NCBI GenBank assembly: GCA_040756655.1
Contig: JBFLYN010000005.1
Span: forward strand, 1-64,000
Direction of reading: 5' to 3'
DNA length: 64,000 nucleotides
From: JBFLYN01 sp040756655
GTDB lineage: Bacteria; Bacillota; Sulfobacillia; UBA8153
In this document: in pieces, positions 1-7,066 of the stretch
Layout: each line of letters starts with the position of its first letter
How positions within the stretch are numbered: the first letter of the stretch is position 1
Program-made: the position numbers and the translations under genes
Notes under the pieces: model-generated
The model's database searches: none
What the model saw: the letters and a program-made list of their open reading frames with translations, nothing else
Told to the model about the DNA's origin: nothing

Positions 1-57
1 GTCAACGGCGAGGCTTTGGACCGGGTCATCCAGGAGGCTCACGATGTTGACCTTCAT
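1..57 (-). CDS. Start of a YceD/DUF177-like protein (partial)
   Basis: The minus strand has an ATG at 57 preceded by a G-rich ribosome binding site, and 19 codons run off the window edge. The visible residues are MKVNIVSLLDDPVQSLAVD. This pattern (MK-hydrophobic pairs, LL, then a short acidic stretch) resembles the start of YceD/DUF177 proteins, and in Bacillus yceD (ylbN) lies just downstream of ylbL, as here. The assignment rests on very few residues plus gene order, so it is tentative. The 60 bases between this gene and the IS derivative hold no other gene. Confidence 0.45.
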   Translation of the reverse strand, partial: MKVNIVSLLDDPVQSLAVD

Positions 58-117
58 TGGCTACCCCCACAACATGCTAATTGTATAGTCCTCGACCTGA
101 AATTGTCAAGTTACCGT

Positions 118-127
118 TCTCCCAGCG
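118..127. repeat. Target-site duplication, left copy (10 bp)
   Basis: TCTCCCAGCG directly abuts the left end of the IS derivative. The identical 10 bases lie at 783-792 on the other side, which marks a transposition event. Confidence 0.85.
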
Positions 128-782
128 CAGAGGTTCCGCATCTGCCCCCAGCTGCTGCCATTTGCGTAGTCAGGTGGGGGAGTCGAGTCATGATACCGGA
201 AGCAACCGTTGCCCGCTTAAACCGTCTCGGACCGCAAGCGCGGTCTTCCTTTCGCTTCGCTCTTATTGCACTGGCACCTTGCATCTCACCCCCGAGCCTG
301 GGGTTAATCAGGACCGCGGGGCAACCTCCAGATGGCTACGTCCAGCAGTATCAACTGTTCACCCAGCTGGCGTACCAGCGCGGTGTAGTTATATGGTGAA
401 GGCTACCCAGCCGGTAGATGATACCTAAGACCAGGCTCGCTACGCAGACTGCCAGCGAAATATGGGGATCTATACGTCGATCGGCCAGCGTTCCGAGGCG
501 TTAACAGAAGCCGAAGACTCTGTTAGCGTAACCTATGAACCTACGGGCAAGTTTTCCCTCGGCTTGTGCTGGTTGTTTTGGCATACCTACCAGTCACACC
601 CGGCCAAGGGAAATTCCTTATTAAGTGGGACAAAGCCGCAATTGGCAAGCTTGAGCTAACTGGTCGAACTGAGCGAACTGATTGAAAGTCGCGTAAGACA
701 ATTAGAATTAACCCTGCTAATCAAGCATCTCCTCTTGCCCTGCCTAAACCCCGATTCTGCCCACTCACGTGCGGAACTTCTG
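128..782 (-). mobile_element. Internally deleted IS copy (MITE-like, 655 bp)
   Basis: This is a non-autonomous derivative of the same IS family as the element at 8485-10103, in the opposite orientation. Its ends read CAGAGGTTCCGCA on the left and, as reverse complement, CAGAAGTTCCGCA on the right, matching the terminal inverted repeats of the full-length copy. It is flanked by a perfect 10-bp target duplication. Bases 128-393 match the 3' end of the IS and 394-782 match its 5' end. About 964 bp of transposase interior (equivalent to 8877-9840) are missing at a junction near 393/394. A remnant transposase N-terminus (ATG near 586 on the minus strand, MPKQPAQAEGKLARRF) survives, but a stop codon interrupts it. 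It inserted into the 3' end of the neighbouring protease gene. Confidence 0.88.
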
Positions 783-1783
783 TCTCCCAGCGCCTGGAGG
801 CGCAAGACTGCCTCCTGCACTGTGTTCACCGCCACGATGTGCATGGCCCGCGCCGCGCGGGAGGCTTCCCGGGCGTTCTCTGCAGGTACCAGGAAGTACC
901 GGGCGCCTGCCTTTTCCGCCGCAACGGTTTTTTGCTGCACTCCTCCTACCGCCAGCACCCGCCCGTCCCGGTCCAAAACCCCGGTGACGGCCACCAGCCC
1001 TCCCTGGGAAAGGTCGGTTCCTGGTAACAACCGATCGATGATCTCCAGTGCAAACGCCAGTCCCGCCGACGGGCCGGCCACTTCACCCGCATCGACGGTG
1101 ATGCGACGTGGACCTAGAGCGGTTATACCCACCGTCAGCGTCTCCAGGCCCAGTTCGGCCCGGCCCCGGCCGGCGGTGGTAGGGACGGCCAGCGCCAACT
1201 CCTGGTCCTCACGCCTGACCGTGAGTGTCACCTCCTGCCCGGGTTCAATGCCTGCCAGGTAACCAGCGAGATCCTCGGCCAGCCGCACCGGGTGTGCATC
1301 CACGCCCACCACCACGTCGCGGGTGCGAAGCACGGTGGCTGCGGGTGCCTGGGCGCTCACCCGCAATACCAGGGCACCTTCTCCCGTAAGTTCCACCGGC
1401 CGGCCCAGGTGACGCCAGGCTGCCAGGATGGCCAGAGCCTGGCTTTCCTCCATGAGCAGCCGGTTCAGTTCGTAGTATTCTTCCAAGGTGCGGCCTTCAC
1501 CAACCAGATCATGGAGGCGCCTGGCCTCCAGCCGTGGATGGACCAGGGACAGCAAGGCCATGGCCCGGCTGGCAGGCCGGGTGGCTACGGTAGCCATGAG
1601 AAACCCCGTCTCCCGTCCAGGCTCGTCCTGGACCGTGATCATGGGACCCACGCCCCGGGTTTCGCCCGGTACCAGCAACACGTAAGCCGACGGGAGGCTG
1701 CCCACCAGGGCTAGCACGGCGGATACGACCAGTGTGAGCAAGAGCCGGTAGCCACCAAACCGTATGCGCCCGCGGTACCTCAT
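656..1783 (-). CDS. sepM: SepM/YlbL-type membrane-anchored PDZ-Lon (S16) protease, C-terminus rewritten by an IS
   Basis: This is a membrane-anchored serine protease of the YlbL/SepM family. After a basic start there is one membrane segment (LLLTLVVSAVLALVGSLP), an extracytoplasmic PDZ-like region (about 120-210), then a Lon-type S16 domain. That domain has the catalytic Ser in GEVAGPSAG and the Lys in GGVQQKTVAAEKAGA. ATG 1783 is preferred, with GTG 1789 in frame just upstream; a GGTGGGG stretch precedes both. The family usually ends shortly after the S16 domain. Here the last ~42 residues, after LQALGD, are encoded by the inserted IS derivative. Without the element and one target copy the frame would read LQALGER and stop. 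The S16 domain itself is intact, so activity may be retained. The neighbour ylbJ is divergent, as in Bacillus ylbL/ylbJ neighbourhoods. Confidence 0.88.
   Translation of the reverse strand: MRYRGRIRFGGYRLLLTLVVSAVLALVGSLPSAYVLLVPGETRGVGPMITVQDEPGRETGFLMATVATRPASRAMALLSLVHPRLEARRLHDLVGEGRTLEEYYELNRLLMEESQALAILAAWRHLGRPVELTGEGALVLRVSAQAPAATVLRTRDVVVGVDAHPVRLAEDLAGYLAGIEPGQEVTLTVRREDQELALAVPTTAGRGRAELGLETLTVGITALGPRRITVDAGEVAGPSAGLAFALEIIDRLLPGTDLSQGGLVAVTGVLDRDGRVLAVGGVQQKTVAAEKAGARYFLVPAENAREASRAARAMHIVAVNTVQEAVLRLQALGDRSSAREWAESGFRQGKRRCLISRVNSNCLTRLSISSLSSTS
783..792. repeat. Target-site duplication, right copy (10 bp)
   Basis: Second copy of TCTCCCAGCG, immediately after the terminal ...CTTCTG of the IS derivative. 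It lies inside the coding sequence of the PDZ/Lon-like protease. Confidence 0.85.
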
Positions 1784-1880
1784 ACCCACCCCACCGTTTG
1801 TCGATGATGCCGTCCTGCGCGTTCCCAGGGCCTACCCGGGGGTTCTTGACCCGGTGGCCCGCCCCGTGGCAGCAGTTGCC

Positions 1881-1904
1881 GGGCGGGGTATACATGCCCC
1901 GCCC
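1881..1904. repeat. Inverted repeat upstream of ylbJ
   Basis: GGGCGGGG and CCCCGCCC form a perfect 8-bp inverted repeat around an 8-base AT-rich centre, 54 bases before the ylbJ start and between the divergent sepM and ylbJ genes. It could be an operator or a short hairpin in the leader. No function can be read from the sequence. Confidence 0.4.
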
Positions 1905-1958
1905 CACAAATAAGATAGACTGTGTCCCCAACCTCATGCAAGAAAGGTAGGACCGCCC

Positions 1959-3227
1959 GTGACGGTGCTATTGCTCGCTGGCGCTCTGGTGCTGCTCATA
2001 CTGGTATCCAAGCTGGCGAGATCGCTGGCAAAAAGTCGGGCCGGCCCGGCCCTGACCGCCTGTCTGGCGGTGGCATTTGCCGTGGCCATGGTGTTCTACC
2101 CGGCGGCAGCTTTCGAATCGGCCGTCAAGGGCCTCCACGTCTGGTGGAACATCGTCTTCCCGGCTCTCCTCCCCTTTTTCATCGGCTCGGAGATCCTGAT
2201 CGGTTTCGGGGTGGTCCACTTCATGGGCGTGCTGCTAGAACCCGTCATGCGCCCGGTGTTCAACGTACCGGGGAGTGGTTCGTTCGTCATGGCCGTGGGC
2301 CTGGCCTCCGGCTTTCCCATCGGCTCGGTGCTCACGGCCCGGCTCCGCCGGGAGGGCATGTGCTCCAAGACCGAGGCAGAACGCCTCATGTCCTTTACCA
2401 ATACGGCTGACCCCCTGTTCATGTCGGGCGCCGTTGCCGTCGGCATCTTCGGCCGCCCGGATGTGGCGGGCATCATTATGGTAGCCCACTACCTATCTAG
2501 TCTCAGCGTGGGAGTGGTCCTCCGCTTCTATGCCCGTGGGGCGGACCGGTCGGATCCAGGCGCCCGGCACCGCCAGCTGCTGTCGCGGGCGTTCCGGGCC
2601 ATGCTGGAAGCACGCCAGAAGGACGGACGGCCCTTCGGCCGGCTTTTGGGTGACGCTGTCAGGAATTCCGTCAACACGCTGCTGCTTATCGGCGGTTTCG
2701 TCATCATCTTCTCGGTGATCATCCGCATGCTGAGCATGGTGGGGGCCGTCGCCGTCATCAGCCAGGCGCTGGGCGCACTGCTGGCACCTTGCGGAGTGGA
2801 TGCCGGAGTCCTACCTGCCCTGGTCAGCGGTTTGTTCGAGGTCACCCTGGGTTGCCAGATGGCCGGGCAGTCCGCCGCCCCGCTGGTACAAAGAGTCATG
2901 ATCGCCGGGGCCGTCATCGGTTGGAGCGGCCTTTCCGTTCATGCCCAGGTAGCAGCCATCGTACAGGGAACCGACATCAACCTGGCCCCCTACATCATCG
3001 CCAGGATCCTCCACGGGATCTTGGCCGGACTTTACACCGTGCTGCTCATGAGCGAAACGGCCATGACTTCAGTGGCCCGGGTCATCCCCATTCCCGCTAC
3101 CATGGGCCCGGCCGGGATCGCCTGGTGGGCCGCCAAGTCCATGCTGGCCATCGCACTGGTCCTGACCTTGTTGCCGGCGCTTTGGCATTTACCCAAGGCC
3201 TGCTCGGTTTTTAGGCTGCGTCGCTAG
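1959..3227 (+). CDS. ylbJ: Sporulation integral membrane protein YlbJ
   Basis: This is a polytopic inner-membrane protein of 422 residues in the YlbJ family, with about eight to nine hydrophobic segments from residue 1 to the end. YlbJ is required for spore cortex formation in Bacillus, where it is expressed in the mother cell. Typical family motifs are visible: the gate-like repeats FPALLPFFIGSEILIGFG and SGFPIGSVLTARL, and GLFEVTLGCQM in the second half, reminiscent of nucleoside-recognition (Gate) domains. The GTG start at 1959 is preceded by AAAGGTAGG at a good distance. Its TAG stop directly abuts the stop codon of the convergent coiled-coil gene, leaving no terminator between them. Confidence 0.9.
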   Translation: MTVLLLAGALVLLILVSKLARSLAKSRAGPALTACLAVAFAVAMVFYPAAAFESAVKGLHVWWNIVFPALLPFFIGSEILIGFGVVHFMGVLLEPVMRPVFNVPGSGSFVMAVGLASGFPIGSVLTARLRREGMCSKTEAERLMSFTNTADPLFMSGAVAVGIFGRPDVAGIIMVAHYLSSLSVGVVLRFYARGADRSDPGARHRQLLSRAFRAMLEARQKDGRPFGRLLGDAVRNSVNTLLLIGGFVIIFSVIIRMLSMVGAVAVISQALGALLAPCGVDAGVLPALVSGLFEVTLGCQMAGQSAAPLVQRVMIAGAVIGWSGLSVHAQVAAIVQGTDINLAPYIIARILHGILAGLYTVLLMSETAMTSVARVIPIPATMGPAGIAWWAAKSMLAIALVLTLLPALWHLPKACSVFRLRR

Positions 3228-3680
3228 CTATTTTGCCACAGACTCCTTCCCGGCTCCCAGCTGTTTTCTGCCGTCCTGGACCTCCTGGACCAGCTTTTGG
3301 AGATGTCTTTCCAGAAGCTCCAAGGTCTCGTCGGCATACTCCCGGGTCCTGAGCTGAATCTCGCTGGCTACTTCCCGCGCCCGGCTCATAATGTCCTCAG
3401 CCTGTGCCCGGGCCTGCCGGGTTACGCTGGATTCATCGGCAAGACGCTGGATCTGGGCACGTGCCTCACCCAGCAAAAGCTCGGCTTCGGTGCGGGCGTG
3501 CTCCAGGATGCGGTCGCGCTCACGGATCACCTGCCGCGCCTGGCGGAGTTCCTCGGGCAGTGCCGCCTTGATTTCGTCCAGGAGGTCATAGACCTCGTCT
3601 TCGCCAATGAGAACCTTACCAGTAAAAGGAACCCGGCTGCTTCTACTGATGAGCTCTTCCAGCTTGTCCAGGGCTTCCAT
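3228..3680 (-). CDS. Coiled-coil protein next to coaD (DivIVA / ATPase subunit-like, unknown role)
   Basis: The 150 residues are almost entirely charged alpha-helix. After MEALDKLEELISRSSRVPF there is a short conserved-looking segment (GKVLIGEDEVYDLLDEIKAALP) and then a long coiled coil rich in R, E, A and Q (about 45-140). Proteins of this shape sit next to coaD in many Clostridia and are usually annotated as ATP-synthase subunit B/H-like or DivIVA-like, mostly from coiled-coil similarity. No membrane segment or catalytic motif is seen. The ATG at 3680 follows GGGAGAG. It is probably cotranscribed with coaD and rsmD, which lie just upstream on the same strand. Function is not known. Confidence 0.75.
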   Translation of the reverse strand: MEALDKLEELISRSSRVPFTGKVLIGEDEVYDLLDEIKAALPEELRQARQVIRERDRILEHARTEAELLLGEARAQIQRLADESSVTRQARAQAEDIMSRAREVASEIQLRTREYADETLELLERHLQKLVQEVQDGRKQLGAGKESVAK

Positions 3681-3716
3681 GGTCTTCTCTCCCTACCTCT
3701 GCTGTGTTCCTCCAGG

Positions 3717-4184
3717 TCACTGCTGCAGCCTGGCCAATACCGCGGGGGGCACCAGGCCGTCTATGCAAGCACCGTAGGCAAAAAGCTCCTTGATGAGGCT
3801 GGACGAGATATAAAGGTACCGGCTGGAAGTCATCATGAAGACCGTTTCCAGCTCGGGGGCCAGCTTCTTGTTCATCAGGGCCATCTTGAACTCGTAGTCA
3901 AAATCGGACACCGCCCGCAACCCCTTGACGATGACCTTGGCCCCCCGGGCGCGGGCGAAATCCACCAGCAGCCCCTCGAACGCCTCAACCCGCACGTTGG
4001 AAAGGTGGCCGGTGGACTCACGGATCATGGCCAGGCGGTCGGTCTGGGGAAACTGGTGGGTCTTGGAAGCATTCTCGAATACGGTCACGATGACCACATC
4101 AAACAGGCCGGAGGCACGCTCGATGATGTCCAGGTGTCCATAGGTTATGGGGTCAAAGCTGCCGGGGTATACGGCGATCCTCAC
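3717..4184 (-). CDS. coaD: Phosphopantetheine adenylyltransferase
   Basis: This enzyme transfers AMP from ATP to 4'-phosphopantetheine, the fourth step of coenzyme A synthesis in the cytoplasm. The 155-residue protein has the nucleotidyltransferase signature YPGSFDPITYGHLDII near the N-terminus (T/HxGH motif), RLAMIRESTGHLSNVRVEAF, and the C-terminal RYLYISSSLIKELFAYG motif expected for the family. Length matches bacterial CoaD (155-165). It begins with GTG overlapping the rsmD stop codon (GTGA), so the two are translationally coupled, an arrangement common in Firmicutes. Confidence 0.96.
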   Translation of the reverse strand: MRIAVYPGSFDPITYGHLDIIERASGLFDVVIVTVFENASKTHQFPQTDRLAMIRESTGHLSNVRVEAFEGLLVDFARARGAKVIVKGLRAVSDFDYEFKMALMNKKLAPELETVFMMTSSRYLYISSSLIKELFAYGACIDGLVPPAVLARLQQ

Positions 4185-4744
4185 TCCAGGGCCTCCTCTC
4201 GACGGTAAAAGGCCAAACCGGTCTTGCCATAGTGCCTCAAGTCCACTTGTGCCAGCGAGTTAACCCTGGCCGGCACCGCCCGCTTCTGGCCATACTGGAG
4301 TATTACCAGGGCCCCGGGGTTGAGGCACCGGCTGGCGCTCACGGCATCCAGTAGCCTGTCCAGGGACGGCATATCGTACGGCGGGTCCATGAAGACAATA
4401 TCAAACTTCTCTCCCTTTCTCTCCAGGCGGGGCAGGGCTTCCTCCACCCGGGCAGTAACCACCCTTCCTGCGGCCGCCAGGCCAGTAGTCTCCAGGTTTA
4501 CCTGGGCCAGCCGGGCCGCCCGGTCGGATTTTTCCACCAGCACCGCGCGCCGGGCTCCCCGGCTGAGAGCTTCGATACCCACCCCGCCATAACCTGCATA
4601 CAGATCCAGAAATGAAGCACCGGGTACCCGGGCGGCAATGATGGAAAAGAGCGCTTCTTTGACTCGATCCGGGGTGGGACGGACCTCCACCCCGCCTCCA
4701 GACCGGAGTTTACGTCCGCGAGCCAGTCCCGCTATTACCCGCAT
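4181..4744 (-). CDS. rsmD: 16S rRNA (guanine966-N2)-methyltransferase RsmD
   Basis: This methyltransferase modifies G966 of 16S rRNA using S-adenosylmethionine. The 187 residues begin MRVIAGLARGRKL with the expected PTPDRVKEALFSI segment. They carry the SAM-binding motif FLDLYAGYGGVGIEALSRGA and the catalytic DIVFMDPPYD motif. The ATG follows GGGAGGTGGCAGG. It heads the rsmD-coaD-coiled-coil unit on the minus strand and overlaps coaD by 4 bases. Confidence 0.95.
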   Translation of the reverse strand: MRVIAGLARGRKLRSGGGVEVRPTPDRVKEALFSIIAARVPGASFLDLYAGYGGVGIEALSRGARRAVLVEKSDRAARLAQVNLETTGLAAAGRVVTARVEEALPRLERKGEKFDIVFMDPPYDMPSLDRLLDAVSASRCLNPGALVILQYGQKRAVPARVNSLAQVDLRHYGKTGLAFYRREEALE

Positions 4745-4922
4745 CCTGCCACCTCCCGGCCGATCTTATTGCCAAAAACATCCAGTGGCAAAGTCTGCAT
4801 AGAATCTGCCTCACACGCCAAAGAATAGTAGTGCAAGAGTCGGGGACTGTCTAATCAACATTCCCGGTTGATTGACAACCCTCCCCCATAGGCTCTTCCT
4901 CCGGTTTCTCCTCTCCCATATC

Positions 4923-4961
4923 GTTGGTGCAGCATGTGGAATGCAGCACCAACCTTTTTTT
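4923..4961 (+). terminator. Terminator-like hairpin in the rsmD upstream gap
   Basis: GTTGGTGC(A)GCAT, a 5-base loop and ATGC(A)GCACCAAC form a long stem with one mismatch, followed by seven T on the plus strand. The orientation is puzzling because there is no plus-strand gene just upstream. Both flanking genes are on the minus strand, where no T tract follows. The surrounding gap (4745-5027) holds no convincing gene. Confidence 0.5.
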
Positions 4962-5027
4962 GCTTTCCCGGGGCAAAAGGCCACGCCTGCCCCGCAGTGC
5001 GGTAACAGGCGTTCATCTATGCCCGCT

Positions 5028-5789
5028 TTAGTTTCTTGCATTCCCCCGCTGGTATTCCACGAGGGCATCGGTTAGGGCGGTTAGAGTATCCAGGGCCTGG
5101 ACTATGCGGTCCACATCGCAGAGTTTGCCCGGTTCATATATGGAGACACCGGCGGGGTTTAGTTCGATCCCCCGGATCCCGGTAGAGCCCAGCGCCGCAA
5201 TGGCCCGGCGCACTGGTTCTGTGAGAACAGCCGCGACCTCCTTTTCGTCGCGGCCCACGATCACGTACTCACGGTCAAAGCCAGCATCGCCAGTGAGAGT
5301 CTGCTTGCGGTGCTGGGGGAGCTCCTTCACACTGGCCCGGAGATAGAGAGTAAAGCCGGTCGGCTTGGACTTGTGGTGCACTGCCACCCGGGTTGACTCC
5401 GGACCTTGCCAGTCGAAATCCACGCCCGACGGGATGCGCACGGTGCAAAGATGCCCCCGGTACTGGCCGGCCAGGTACGGGAAGCTGCCCTCAAATTTCC
5501 ACTCGCGAGTGTCACTATCCCAGCGCCAGCGGATATCTTTCCTGAGCCGTTGGTGGAGCGGCGCGTCTTGGCCGGTGACCACGGTCATGTCAGTACGTAC
5601 GGCCGCCGCTTCCAAGGCCGTGACGAAGCGGTTACGCACGTACCGGTTGATGGCCACGGCCAGGATGCCGCCCAGCACTAGGAGGAGCATGGCGACGCGC
5701 CCGCCCTGTTCGAGCAGTACCATGGCCAAAGCAACCAGGACTGCCACGACGGCCATCATGTACGCGATGAGCCTCTTCTCGTAAGACAT
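5028..5789 (-). CDS. Membrane protein of unknown function
   Basis: Not recognised. The 253 residues start with two adjacent hydrophobic helices (LIAYMMAVVAVLVALAMVLL and VAMLLLVLGGILAVAI, about residues 7-45), forming a hairpin anchor. A soluble domain of about 200 residues follows, mixed alpha/beta, with a basic RYVRNRF right after the membrane. The soluble part has no Cys-rich, nucleotide-binding or protease motif that I can name. The ATG at 5789 is chosen because GGAGGG lies 8 bases upstream; a GTG at 5798 is also in frame. It is isolated, with a gap on the rsmD side and a small transporter gene on the other. Confidence 0.7.
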   Translation of the reverse strand: MSYEKRLIAYMMAVVAVLVALAMVLLEQGGRVAMLLLVLGGILAVAINRYVRNRFVTALEAAAVRTDMTVVTGQDAPLHQRLRKDIRWRWDSDTREWKFEGSFPYLAGQYRGHLCTVRIPSGVDFDWQGPESTRVAVHHKSKPTGFTLYLRASVKELPQHRKQTLTGDAGFDREYVIVGRDEKEVAAVLTEPVRRAIAALGSTGIRGIELNPAGVSIYEPGKLCDVDRIVQALDTLTALTDALVEYQRGNARN

Positions 5790-5853
5790 GGATCTCACCC
5801 TCCGTCTCCAATCTTTGCCTTAACACTTCTCCGCGATTTGGAAAAAACCTCCG

Positions 5854-6309
5854 TCAGCTCCCTCTGGCTAGCAGCAGTTTCGCTCCGAGAGCAAATATCA
5901 AGAGCCCCAGGAGCTTCCACCAGTTTAACTCGATGCGCTGGAGGCCGAACCACCCAAAGTTGTCAATAAGAAGCGCCGTCAGCACCTGCCCGGTGATAAT
6001 GGCGGTGGTGGCCGGGGCCACGCCGACCCGGGCAATGCTGGCCACCACACCGTAGATGATGATCACGCTCAGCGGTCCCCCAAGCAAGAGATACCAGGGT
6101 ACTGAAATGACCTTGGCCAGTCCGCCCTGGCCAAGACCGGGCATGAAAAGGAGACCGGCGATGATGGCAGAACCGATGACGTGCACTATGAAAGCAGTTT
6201 CGAGAAGACCGGTGATCTTCCCCAGTGATGCGTTGAGCGCACCCTGAAAGGCCATGGCAATACCGGCGACGGCGGCGATGGCCAGCGCTACGATGCTCTT
6301 GACCAACAA
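5854..6309 (-). CDS. DMT-superfamily membrane protein (DUF606/YdcZ family)
   Basis: This is a 151-residue integral membrane protein with four to five hydrophobic helices covering most of its length. The first helix ends in GIAMAFQGALNASLGK, and later segments read VHVIGSAIIAGLLF and APATTAIITGQVLTALLIDNFGWFG. These are features of the DUF606 (YdcZ) family of half-size drug/metabolite-type transporters, which probably work as dimers. The substrate is unknown. The start is TTG at 6309, preceded by GGGGAG. It is likely a single-gene unit. Confidence 0.82.
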   Translation of the reverse strand: MLVKSIVALAIAAVAGIAMAFQGALNASLGKITGLLETAFIVHVIGSAIIAGLLFMPGLGQGGLAKVISVPWYLLLGGPLSVIIIYGVVASIARVGVAPATTAIITGQVLTALLIDNFGWFGLQRIELNWWKLLGLLIFALGAKLLLARGS

Positions 6310-6360
6310 CAGCTCTCCCCTGCGCTTTGTCCGGTATATTATGCCAGCGCTGGCAGCTTC

Positions 6361-6951
6361 TCATCCCAGCCAGAGCACCAACAACGCCTGGATGAAGCCG
6401 ATGATGGCTCCCAGCACGGCGCCGGTTACCTCGATGACTCTAAGCTCTCTACCTGCCACTGAGCGGACCAGACGTTCGACCTCGGAAAGGTCCAAGGTCT
6501 CCAATTTGGCCGCCACTACCCCGGCCACGTCCATCCGATCGGTAAGCTCGTCCAGCAAGCGCCTGAAGTCGCGTTCAAGCCATTCTTGGACTTCGCGCTG
6601 GGCATACCCATAAAACTCGTTGATGATGACGGATCTAAGGGGGACGAAGGCCGGCAGCTTCTGGTCCAACCTCTCGGTTAGGGCACCGGCAAAAACGTGA
6701 GACAGGCGCAGCCGGAGTTGCCCGTGGTTAAGCTGCCGGGCAATATCGGAGCTGGAGAGGAGGTCACTGGCAACGTGTCCGGCAACAGTCTCCACCAGCA
6801 CCCGGCGGTTTTTGGGAATAACCCCCTGAAACCAGCGAAGACCCAGCCAGGGCCGGTGAGGACGGAACAGGAAGCTGATGGCCAGGTGGTTGGTGACCCA
6901 GCCGATGAAGGCCCCCAGCAAAGGGAGTATAACGAAGCGGGACAACGGCAT
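6361..6951 (-). CDS. DUF445 family membrane protein
   Basis: This 196-residue protein has a membrane segment at each end: SRFVILPLLGAFIGWVTNHLAISFLF near the N-terminus and VTGAVLGAIIGFIQALLVLWL at the C-terminus. The helical, charged region between them is typical of DUF445 (YheB-like) proteins. The segment IGWVTNHLAI is the recognisable family signature. It is shorter than Bacillus YheB (about 370), like other compact clostridial members. ATG 6951 with an upstream AGGGGTG is chosen; the longer frame upstream runs into the divergent gpr gene and is not protein-like. YheB has been reported in Bacillus spores, but a role here is inference. Confidence 0.8.
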   Translation of the reverse strand: MPLSRFVILPLLGAFIGWVTNHLAISFLFRPHRPWLGLRWFQGVIPKNRRVLVETVAGHVASDLLSSSDIARQLNHGQLRLRLSHVFAGALTERLDQKLPAFVPLRSVIINEFYGYAQREVQEWLERDFRRLLDELTDRMDVAGVVAAKLETLDLSEVERLVRSVAGRELRVIEVTGAVLGAIIGFIQALLVLWLG

Positions 6952-7066
6952 CACCCCTGTCCGTGCCGTATCTTCGCGGGGGCGTGCCAGTATCCCTCGC
7001 GTATAAACTCCCTGGCGCAGAAAAAACCTAGCTGGGAAAGCGATTTTGCCGTTAGGAGGTCGGGCT

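Noticed and set aside
3297..4208. 303-codon plus-strand frame across the coiled-coil gene and coaD
   Set aside because: It is antisense to coaD, which has unmistakable family motifs, and has no motif of its own.
4811..5068. 85-codon minus-strand frame in the gap upstream of rsmD
   Set aside because: It has no good start signal, crosses the hairpin at 4923-4961 and looks non-coding in composition.
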